Shown here one piece after another: positions 11,301-23,300 of a DNA stretch of 36,006 bases (position 1 is the stretch's first letter; every line of letters starts with the position of its first letter). The DNA is from Saccoglossus kowalevskii. Lineage: Eukaryota > Hemichordata > Enteropneusta > Harrimaniidae. The notes under the pieces were generated by a model. That model was not told where the DNA came from and did not search any database. It saw only the letters and a program-made list of their open reading frames with translations. The position numbers were made by a program, and so were the translations under genes. The DNA lies in contig NW_003156746.1 in assembly GCF_000003605.2 (NCBI RefSeq), positions 137,992 to 173,997 on the forward strand, given 5' to 3'.

Positions 11301-14300
11301 GGTGTGTTGCGTGGGATAATGCACAAACTGCGCCTGGGAATAGTGCATGGGTGCCATTATAGGCTGTCCAGCCGCTGCAGATGCTGGCATAATGTGCCCA
11401 CTTTGACTAATGTCCACATGAGGTGGCTGTGGGCGCTGTTGTGGCATCATGGGAGCTGGCGAAAGTAAAAAACAATGAATCAGTTATTTGTGAGTCCGAT
11501 AATTGCTGAGTTCGTTTCTGATTGGAGTGTGATTTATACAAACGCAACTTGACATGGTAAAGTCATTTTTATAAATTTTGGTCTGGGCGTGGTTTTGGTT
11601 CAAGTAATTGTGTTTTGATGAACATGTTGCTTTCTGACAACAAATGTTTTTGTAATCATCGATATTTAATTTGTATTTTGTAATAATTTTGTATTTTAAA
11701 ACATTTACTGTTTTTTTAAAACTATTTTTTTTCAGAAGTGTTTATGGTAGTTATATCTAAAGTTGAACAGTTAATATTTAAGCAAATTTTAAAATATTTC
11801 TATTAATTTCTATATTTTACAATTATTCATTTACAAAACTAACTGCAGCAAGAGTAATACAAGTGTTCCAGAGTTTTCAGAATTTATCAGATCAGCAAAG
11901 TGGAAAAGGGGTTAGCACAGAGTACATCATGATTTATCTTGTATGTGAAATACAATAAAATGATTTTGGTTTCAGAGACAGACACTTTATCTCAAATACT
12001 GATAGTAAAAATCTCACCTCTTTTTTGAGGGTAGGCAGCTTTTTGTGGCACCTGAGGCACTCCACCTGACCCAATCATGTGTTGCATCTGAGTGTGCGGT
12101 GAAGCCACGACATATGAACCCTGTATGTTGGAAATCACAGGCTGTCCAGTGTAAGACATCGAATGTGGAACTTGCATGACAGCCTGGGGTGGCATTATAA
12201 CAGGACTGGGCTGCTGTTGTCTCGGAGGAGTTGGTGTCTTCGGCACACTAGCCTTCTATTGAAAAGCACACATTATATACAAAAGTTAAAAAAACCTCAT
12301 CCCCAAAACACAAACAAATTTACAAAGTTACAGAGTACAAGCCATCATGGAAGAATTTCACTCATTTGTTATCTAACATACTAGTACCGTATTACACCAG
12401 GCACGCGCCCAGGGGCCTGAACATACAAAATCGGGAAAAATTGGGGGTGGGCGCTTACCCGAGGACCATCCCAAAAAAGATTTAAAAAAGTTGTTTTTGT
12501 GATCGTATGATAAGGTCAAATAAAGGAATGCTTTCGTACACTTTGTACACGTACTTATTTCTTGATTTATGCGAGGTTTCAATAAACGTGAGCACTCTGT
12601 CAAGAACTGTGGGAACACTAAGGTCGACACAGGGTTGAATTTCAAGAATAAAACTTGTTTTATGTCAGCGAATGAAGTTGTATTAGGCACTGAAATTGGC
12701 TACAAAGTATGGTAAGTATTGTAATCAATGCACGGTTACTTTTTTAGTAACCGTGATCAGTGCAAGTCGAAACGGCCGGGAAAAACTACCGCTTAATCCA
12801 AGATGGTGATGACCTCATTAACATAATTTATTGATACATCGCATCATAATTACTGAAGAATAGCAGACAGGGTTATGAAACAAATAAACCTTTTATTACT
12901 GATGTGAAATGTTTACAAACTATTATGAATACATAAACATATCCAAATGGCGATACATAAAAAACAGACTGAAAATAAACTCTGGTCGACGTCATTAACA
13001 TGATTTATTCACGAACCCACACACATGACAAAATTCTGATGCAACAAGTTCACCCACCGTCGGCATGTCTCATTATGGTTATCATAATGGACTTGAGGTC
13101 GGCAAAATGTTTTTTCTTCAACGACAGAAAAATAATCCACATGACCGTAATGCCATAGTTGTGATGAAGGATGGAAAGAAAGTAGCAAGTTTACGACGTG
13201 ATGTCTCAAAAGTGCTAGCTCCCGTTCACAGTCAGCTGGCATAGGTGTCGCTGGGTGTATATGATGGAGGGAAGTTGTGCAAAAAAATTTGCCGAGTTCG
13301 CAGTATTTCCCCGATAAAAAAAAAACTAAGGCAAAAACTCAGTTTTTCAGCATTTTTGTAATAAAGACATTATTTTCTATCAATAATCCGCCCAAAATAG
13401 GAACATTTCTACTAATTCTTGTGTTTTTTGACGTTTTTCGAAAAACCTGCGATTAGGCTGCGAAAGTAGAACATTCCGAAGGGGGTGAAACGGAAGAGCA
13501 TCACGAGGCGATGGATGCGGGGCTCTTTAGCAACGACCGCAAACGTATCGTGTCAAGCCATTGGTTGGCCACATAGAGGTCAAAATACGCGTTCTATTTT
13601 TACGCGTTAAGTTTGGCTCTTCCGTTTCACCCCCTCTGGAATGTGCTCCTGTTATGGATTCACAGTCAGCGAAGTGCTACGTTTTGAAACCAAAGCTAAG
13701 TGCTTCAAACCACTCACCAAAGTATGGATTATTGCAATATTGGATTCATCGTGAATGAAGAGAAAGCAGAACGTATGCGCCACATGCTGCGTGGTTCATC
13801 TTACGCTGTTAAGCTCCATTGAGTTTTTACGTAAAAACACAAACAAAACGGCCCTTTTCAGGGCCACCACACACTCCAAAAAGAGAACTGCCGTGACAAA
13901 CACACTATTTAAATAAATCAAACGCGTTCGTTTTTGACAAATAAAACTTTATTGTTGACCCCGTTCTTGGCTAAAGAATCACCCTGGGCGTTTAACCGAG
14001 GATGTCCCCAACATTTAACTTTTGTGAAATCAAGGGTAGGGCGCTTGCCCGGGGAGGGGCGCGTGCCCGGGGTAATACGGCACATGAATGATGGGGGGAT
14101 GGTCTTTGCGACACATGTCTAATACAGTGTGTGTTAGGACACCCTCTAGTGGCAGTCATTAGAATCAAGTGAGTAATGTCTTAATAGCAGCCAAAACGTG
14201 AAAGCAGCGAAAGAATACTTACAGGGGCAAACGGCTTTGCTTGTGGATTAAACTTGAACTCTTTAGCATTTGGATTAAGGGTAGACTTCTTAGGGGGGCT

Positions 14301-17300
14301 GTAATGAAAAAATAAATAAATTCTTAATCCGTGTCAAGAAAAACAAAGAAAAAGTGAATTTATTCACTTTATTGATTAACAATTAATGTATTTTGAAGTA
14401 ACGTGCACTGGTGATCATAATTAAAAGGCAATTTACACTGGATACATCAATCAGATTGGAAATATACCAATCTAAAATGAGTCTTATTATCAATTTCAAA
14501 ATACTGACCTAACAAACCGATGCAGAGCTAATACGGTATATACAACACTGGCAGTTCCATGATAAACTTACGATTGTGCGAAATTAGACTTACTCATCAG
14601 GTTTTTGATTTTCGTCAGGATTACTAGTTGGTGTTGGGGTAGTACTCGTACAAGTCTCCTTTGTCGTAGTTGCAGTCGTCTCTGTGGCAACAGTAGTTGG
14701 GCTACTTGTATCAGGAGTGGGCTTGCATTCTGGATTGTCTTTTGCAGCGTCTTTTTCTACCTCTCTACCTTTCTCACCTTGTAACTGGAGCAAAAAGAGA
14801 AAAATTAACTTTTTAATCGAAGACGGAGAGACAAGATTTACACCTATCAAATGTACTATCGTACTTCCCCGAGTATAAGCCTAGGCCTGAACATGTAAAA
14901 TTAGGGGGTGGGCTTATACTCGAGGTCCACCTTAAACAAAATATTTTTTGGTGGGTTTAAAATTGTGACCATCTTCCCAACCTCGAAAAATTATCCAAAC
15001 TACATTTTTTTGTTCACAGCGCCGGTCTCTGAGAAATATTACGTCTTTTTGAGAAACAAATACGAGTAGTCATGATTTCCACGACAATTTTTACAATGAA
15101 GAAACAAACATGTTCATAAAAATACACACATTTTATTACAATACGGTTTACATACCGTCTGAATTTACAGTGCAAAAATGGGTAGGATCTGTGGGAAAAC
15201 GGTCGAAGGCAAGATCTTTATCATTATCTTCGTTGTACAAACTCTCGATACAAAGCTATTTCCGTAATGGTGTTTCTCATCATGATTTGACCTGAACAAC
15301 TTCATTCGACCTAACAGGTCACGTCTTTCAGTCGAAGTAATTTTTTCAACGCAATGCGGAAGTGAATTACAGCGATGTTAAAATTCGATCTGTTAACACT
15401 GATTTCGATAAAAAAAGCGATATATTTCTTAAAAGCTGTTGATTCACAATTTTCGAAAGGTAAACTGAGGGTGGGGGAAGTACTTAAATCTTTCACGGCC
15501 GTCAACAAGTCATGTCAAAGAATAGTTTGCTCGACTACTACTCAAAAAAAATATTGATTATTTCAGTATTGAAACATCGGAGTTCATCCCGAGTAAATAA
15601 CAGAATAGAAAAGGTGCTGACTATGTTCCATACGTTCGCCATGCACTATGAAATTAAAGAATTTTCTCGTAAAAGCTGCAACCAAACTACTGTACCAATC
15701 ATGATTTTTATGCAATGAAATACACTTATTACATGCATATTATAATAAATGTCGTCGACGTCCAGTAAAAACACCCTGGGCCTATACTCGGGGATGCCTC
15801 AACTCGTAAAATGTCTAAAAACAGAGGGGTGGGCTTATACTCGGGGAAGTGCGGTACTGTCAATTTTCACTTAGAATTCATTTCGCTATTTTCACTGAAG
15901 AAATGAATCAGTGGAAATGAAATCATTTCAAAATTACCATACATTTTGTTATTATACAGGTAGATTTTATTGATTGCCCATATTAATTGCAATATTAGGC
16001 TAGTTTCCATACCAACCACTTTCAAAATCAATTTTTTACTATTGGTGTTGCAATATAATGCTCTGCATATTTTTTAAGCCCATGGGAAAACTTGAAACGT
16101 GACAAATTCCTCACAAACAAGTGGTTTTTGAAATATGAAAACTGTTAAAATTATTATTCTTCTACTCTTTTTGGTAAGGCCAGACTTTGATCACGATTCT
16201 CCCACGAAAATGCAGATAAAAATAATATTTTTTTGCGCTCACAAGTCGGCGTGCGCGAGAATTACGCTGAAATAAAATTATATTTTTATTTTATTTTTGG
16301 CTTCTGTTCATTCGGCGGGTTCACGAAACAAGGGATAATAAAAGTCTGGCCTAATAAATCTGATCTTTTAGATAATAGGCATAATAAACATAGTGTAAAA
16401 TTCACTTCTAAGGGGCACTTACATGTATTTGCATATTTTTAGTCAAAATCCAGTTACTATATTTAGGAATGTGAAATGGAGATGTTAAATTAAATGAACA
16501 TAGTTTTGGAATAAATAACTAATGTCTGTTTTGTTGAACAATAAATTTCAAACTTACTATAAATTGTGAACTAAATTTCTTCAAATCTTCAAGACCATTA
16601 CGAGCTGGAAAACAACGCATACATGTGACGATTAGTTACTATCATATTCATAGACATCATGGATTTATCAAATAGCATCCAAGTATACAGGCATTCATAA
16701 AAAACACTACCAGTTTGTATTATGCTCAGAAAACATTTCACTGACTTCTGTTAGCTTAAACTTTGTTCACATCGGGGCCATTGCTGTTTGACAAAATTAT
16801 GTTTCATTTGGTGATTAGCCACCACAATTAGCGGCCCAATATTTCATGAACAGCTGTGTGCGAAGTAACCTTAAATTAACGGAACTGCTAAATTCTTAAT
16901 TTTCGGTTCACAAACAGAAATTTGCATACTGTGATGTATTTTATGGGGTTGGAAACAAGCCTGTTCCCATTAATTCCATAAGCTAACAGACTTACATTTT
17001 GGCTTACCATGAGCAGTTGGTTTCTTTTCAACTGGGCTAACTACAGAACTATTACTATCTTGTTGTGGCGGGGATGTCAACGGCAGTTGCTGAGGTTGGT
17101 CAGGATTTGGTGTAGAGGCAGCTACAGTTGGACTGTTACTAATACTACTACTATTGTTGGCGACATTTTGTGCTGGCTGACTGGGAGGTTTTGGATCGGG
17201 TGGCGCTCCTCTAACAACATCACTAAGTTTTCTCCTGTCTTGGTATGCTGATGGCGGTGCGGGTGCACCAACTTCAGGTGGTTTTCTGTCACCCCTTTCA

Positions 17301-20300
17301 ACTGTAGGAAAAAAACGAGTTTACACAATTATTACACAATTAGTGAAGGGATATTTATTTAAAAGGGGCCCGAATAATTATGATTACAAAACAGACACTG
17401 TGATTGAGTATTTTGCACTGAGAACAGAAACAACACACAAGACAGGCCAAGTGTCAACCACAGAAGTCAAACCTACAACTATCAGGTCACCATATAAGCT
17501 CACATGTTTTAGTCTCAAAACGATCAGCATAAGAAAACTTACAAATAAGGTACTTACAAATAAATGAAGATGAGAGATTTTCAAGTCAGAGTAGAGAAAT
17601 ACACTTACCTCCACCGTTAAGATTAGTATGTACATTTTCTTTAACAGAATGAGATTCTCTGGGTGCAGACGGTTGCCTCACACCTGGCTGCATTGGTCGT
17701 CTTGGTGTATATGAGCTACGAGGATCATGAGGAGATCCGTGAGAACCCCCACGAGGAGGGCCGTGAGATGAGCCATACCCTGCCACACGAACATCTTGTG
17801 GGGAGGTTGACACACGAGGACTGTGCGCCATATCACGATTCCGCATTTGTGGTGGAACATACCTAGAAACGAAGCGTACACTATGTTATAAATGAATATA
17901 AATGTTAGGAGATGCAATTGATATCTCCTAACACAAGATTGCACATGGAATCTGGTTAGCTTCCATATACAATTTTGCAGTGGAAAACAAATTTTAAGGT
18001 GAGTTGGGGGGACTCATTTTGGATGAGAAGACAGGCGCTTGAGTAATCTTGTTACACTAAGTGAACTAAAACACGGTAATCAATTTTTCCACATCAGGAT
18101 TTTAGTATGAACAATTTGTAATTCGGTCTTGACCACAATTTGAACCCCTTCTTGTCGCAAGCAGTCTCTTGATTTTACTTTGTCCAAATAAAACATAAAT
18201 CAGAACATATTTCGAGAACACCGTGACAACTCATTTTGGTTCATGACTCATGTTACTAAACATGTGAAAATGATTCTGCAGATAATACATATTTAGATGA
18301 ATTCAGAGAATTACAAAACGTGTCTCAATAAAGCCTTGGATACCACATGTTCTTAAACTATCTAAATCTCACCTTTGGCCTCCAGGACCACCACCTCCTC
18401 CGTGCATTGGTGGAGTATTACTTCGATTATTCATGCTGTCAAATCCAGGTCGTTGTACAGCACTGTATTTATCCTCTTCCGTGCCGTCTTCTACCTCTTT
18501 TTGAAGCCTCTGCTTGTACGACGGACTAGATTCTATTTCATTGGCTAGTTTCTGAGCAGACTCCTCCCTGTCTTTGTATTCCTTTGTGTCTTTCTTCTCC
18601 AGCCTTGTGGTGTACTGTCCCATATCCTCGTCAAATGTGCTAGTGACGTTAAACTTCTCAGCATTAGTGCGTAACATATCATTGACGTCCCAGCCGTTGG
18701 ACTGCGATAAAAAATCAAAGTGAAAAAAAAAATGATACCAGTGCACAAAATGATATGATAATGATGAATGAGTTTTGCAGGTGTATATAAAGAATAATAA
18801 TTAACCTTGGCCTAGTTCAAAGTCAGCATTGTCATTGTCAACAGGTACCCATCCATGTAAAGCTAGTCTACCATCTGTGTCGATTAATCCATTGTTGGAT
18901 TAAGACCAACTGAGCAGTGTCTGGTTAGAACACTGGTACATCAAAAATGATATACCGTAGTAGCAACAACCCTACCCCACCCACCCCAACTGCACAATGA
19001 TTACATTTAAGAGAGCAAACACAAACAAACAAACACAAACAAACACAAACACACACACACACACACATGCGCAGCTGTAAAAATATTATCTCTTCCAACT
19101 GATGAGCAAAACTCCTGTGCGACCATAGCCTTGAGACAACCAGAAATAGACAAATGTAAATATAGTATTCAATATGTACAGATTATAAAGAATCCATATC
19201 TGATCTGACTATTACTAGATATCATGTCAACAGCAGCTACAGCGACAAAAGCACCGGAAAACAATCACAACTCTATACACGTATAGAATTCGCCATGCAA
19301 TGTACATATTCATGTGGCCCAGACTTACAGCTTCATTTTCCAGTGAGCCCTCCTCACTTTGCACTTCGCCCACCCAGGGAGTCAGATCACGTTCTGTTAC
19401 TTGTCCATTTACTTTACTGCTAATCATGGAATCCGTAGCAAAGGTTCCTTCTGTGAACAAAACACAAATAAACTGTCAATGGCATGCGAGTGCAGTTTCT
19501 GTTGTCGCTACACGACAGTGCTAATCCCAATATTGTATTTGCTCTAATTAAGAAGAGCATTTCTTTTTTAATATGATTACACATCTTTGCTCAAATAGTA
19601 GCAGCATGCATTTAATTAACGGCATTTAATGATCAGAAAAGCACTCATTTTTGTGCACTTCTATTAGAGATGTACTTTTGATAGAGCAAAACTGATACAC
19701 AACAGATTTTCCATTTTAGGGAAGAGTAGGAAATCAAACGGGCGGTGAACCGCGGTCATTACCGCGGTGTACCGCAGAACGCCGGGGAGAGCCGCATACT
19801 GCTTATAATTAGGGGTCTCTACCGCTGTACCGGTCACAACCGCGGTCCTCGGTAATGTGTGAAATACGTACTTAACAGTTTCTTTGTGATTCCACGAGTC
19901 ATTGTTTTAAAATCCGATGCTGTAAATGAATACGATATGTGCGCTTGTTTAGTATTTAGTACATGTATTTAGCGTAAATTTCCAAAGTGATGCGATACAA
20001 TTTTTCATGGTACATGTAGGTATACCTTTATTACACTGGAATAAAGTTTACAATTGAAAAGAAGACGATTTACAAAGTTTCAGCGTATCCAAGCCGTATC
20101 CTGGTTCTTGATTGATTTGGCAGTATCATGTTCACCATTTGTGTCACACTCCAGAAAAAATGGCCAGCAAACACTGACAATGACATGATTATTTTCTGTT
20201 TCGTTTCATAAATCTTGCCTTGCGCATGTATTCTTGGTTGACAGAATCTTTTTTAAACAAAATACGTTATTTTTCTGTTACATGTTCGTGTTCCATGGTA

Positions 20301-23300
20301 CTCGTGAGTGTGAAAGGCATTTTGAATGAATAATTATTGAGTTTATGATACCGTACGATAACGCTAGCTGGCTCGATTAGAATTTCATTGCGTGTGAACT
20401 GCTGAGGTCATTGCCCGTTACTGTGCCAACCGCACGTAGTTCAAAAGCACCTGACGTTGTTTTTTTTGTTTTTTCACTCGAAATGTAAGCCATCGAATAC
20501 TCTGCGTTCAAAGTACGCTGCCCCGAGTTTGAAATTACAGTAAATTGTAACGCATGGATTTTATTTACATGAAATTTAGTTTATTTCAAAATGATATAGA
20601 TGTCAAACCATAATTATTATTATTTGAAATGTTGTTTCTTGACTTGACTTGTCTGGCTTTAATGTTTTGTGTGTGCGTGTTTGTTTGTTTACAATATCAT
20701 TATCAACAACAGTTATTCAGTGGCCCCGTCTCTGAGGCAGTTAAGTCGCGGTTTCGATTAAGTCGCGTAGTTCGATGGCTCCGGACGATTGTATTGTGTT
20801 TTGCCGTCAGTTTTAAAGTAGAAAAACTAAGTCTGGTATTATCGCGTATTTAATTGCCCGCTCAATCAGTTGGAGGTGACAACTTAACACCTACAGACCG
20901 TCAATTACTGAAATAGAAAGGGTGATAGCAGCCTGACTCGAGGTGTCGACAGGGGTATAAAAAATAAGTTTGCGTAATTATTGCAAAGGCAACGCATTAT
21001 CAAGTCGGCAAAGTTGAAATATTCACAGCCAGTACGTAAACAATGNNNNNNNNNNNNNNNNNNNNNNNNNNNNNNNNNNNNNNNNNNNNNNNNNNNNNNN
21101 NNNNNNNNNNNNNNNNNNNNNNNNNNNNNNNNNNNNNNNNNNNNNNNNNNNNNNNNNNNNNNNNNNNNNNNNNNNNNNNNNNNNNNNNNNNNNNNNNNNN
21201 NNNNNNNNNNNNNNNNNNNNNNNNNNNNNNNNNNNNNNNNNNNNNNNNNNNNNNNNNNNNNNNNNNNNNNNNNNNNNNNNNNNNNNNNNNNNNNNNNNNN
21301 NNNNNNNNNNNNNNNNNNNNNNNNNNNNNNNNNNNNNNNNNNNNNNNNNNNNNNNNNNNNNNNNNNNNNNNNNNNNNNNNNNNNNNNNNNNNNNNNNNNN
21401 NNNNNNNNNNNNNNNNNNNNNNNNNNNNNNNNNNNNNNNNNNNNNNNNNNNNNNNNNNNNNNNNNNNNNNNNNNNNNNNNNNNNNNNNNNNNNNNNNNNN
21501 NNNNNNNNNNNNCTGCGGCCTCTCATCGAGTGTTTTACACTTGGAATTTATACTTCGCCCGATTATATTGGTATACGCGAAACATTAATCTTTTAAAATA
21601 AATCCTGAGACTATACATGATGTAAATTCAAAATAATGTGATAATATTTTACATTATGTGGGGTCTACATTTTTCTGGGTTGCTTTGCGATGTTAGTGAA
21701 AATAAAATAGTGTTCTTCTGCGAACTAATATAGACGATTTTTCCAATCTTCTGGTACCACTCGATTTTTATTATTTGAACTTGGCGGCAAGTAACCTTTA
21801 GTTTCCCAGTCTATTGTGTCCATTCATAGTCTTAACAATAGGGTGTAAATTGCCTTGCGAGCCTACCGCACACGACCGCGGTAAACCGGGGTCATGGAAT
21901 CTATGCATAAATTTGCATAAAATGCGGTCTACCGGCGAGCACCCACCACCACCACGGTAATGACCGCGGTAAACCGCGAGTTTGATTTCCTACTCTTCCC
22001 TTACTGGAGTTTTTTATTGAAATGCAATAAGCAGACTAGTGGCCAAGAATCCATGAACTGTTCAAGGGTCTCATGCACCTTTACAACAAACTTATTGCAT
22101 TGATGATCTGTTATTTTATATTACACATGCAATAGTATTCAAACGTCAAATGTACCAAGGGCAAGTACAATATGCTCTGTCCATTAGTTTAAATATGGAA
22201 AGCATGCATGGATTCAAATCTACAGGTAGAAACTCATAACACTGAAATACAACAGAGCGTGGACAGCGAAGCTCAGATAAACTGTATCTTTATTTCGTGA
22301 TTTAGTCAAACTTGTGAAGTTTTTTTGACAAATGTCAGAGATTAAACCCATTAAAGATACCACAGCCATGCAGTATGCATTAAAATAGGCCACATGTATT
22401 GATCCAAAAAAGTCACACATTTTCGCAATTAGACGATTTGAAGGCATTCAAAAAGACAACATTTCACAGAAGTTGCTGACAGTTTGTGTCATAAGACCCC
22501 AGAGAAATTTTTATTGCTACAAAATTGTATGACTTTCACCAACTCAAAAATGTTGTCTCTACTGAAAGTAAAGCGATTTACAATATGTCACATGAAACGT
22601 ATCCAATAAGGTGGCTGTGTCGCTTTACGTCATAGAATATAGGAACCCGCAGCGAGCACTACCGAAGCCAGAACTTACAAAATACAAAGACATCGGTGGA
22701 CTAACCTTTTGCTGCATAATCCAAGTCGACATCAAATGTGTTCAATGAAACTATATCTTGGGATTTTAAAATTAATTTATCTATAACTCTATCTCGAGAA
22801 GGTACAGCCGGTGACTGGTCTCGGTGAGCCGTCTCCTCCAGCTTGTGGGCCATTTCCAGCACAAAGTCAGCCTGAAAAGAAAATTCAAGACAATTAATTT
22901 ACAAGTTCTGGGGAAAGCATGTTAATATTAGCCCATGTCATGTAGCTTGGTCACATGGTACAGTTAAAAGCATTAATTAATTCTCAATCAGATTTAATTC
23001 CACCATTTTGATATTTTGAATTTGAGCATATTTACCACATCAAAAATTCAAAAACGTCCAAGTTAAACAATTATTATGAACATTTCCATGTACAAGTTCA
23101 CATGAGCAGTGTTCTCACAGGCGAATATGATCGGAATTAAGATTGAGTTACTTTTCAATATTTGTGTTAGAATTAATGGAGCCATGTTCATATCAAATAG
23201 AGAACCGTGTTGGCATAATCACAGGAAGTAGAACATATATTTTCTGTTGACAAATGTTCATTTAAAATCAATCTTAAACAGCAAAACGCAACTTTTGATT

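Larger units (their letters stand above)
12387..14080. mobile_element. TA-flanked DNA element 1 with HIRAN-like frame and histone 3' signal
   Basis: Left end CCGTATTACACCAGGCACGC and right end, reverse-complemented, CCGTATTACCCCGGGCACGC form terminal inverted repeats of about 24 bp. The left flank is TA (12385-12386); the right is CA, probably a changed TA. Just inside the left end is a further GGGCGCTTACCCGAGG (about 12447-12462), in the same orientation as two internal and terminal copies on the right (about 13984-14000 and 14040-14054). The end layout matches element 14859-15854. No transposase is seen. It fills most of ATXN2 intron 12. Tc1/mariner-like by TA target only; family not established. 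Confidence 0.72.

Noticed and set aside
12373-12690. 105-codon minus-strand frame at the left end of element 1
   Set aside because: It runs through the terminal repeat and has no recognisable domain; the plus-strand content of the element is more convincing.
17384-17635. Overlapping frames on both strands in intron 8
   Set aside because: They span a splice boundary of ataxin-2 exon 8 and lie mostly in intron; no homology.
21023-21601. Open frames across the run of N
   Set aside because: They exist only because unknown bases cannot contain stops.
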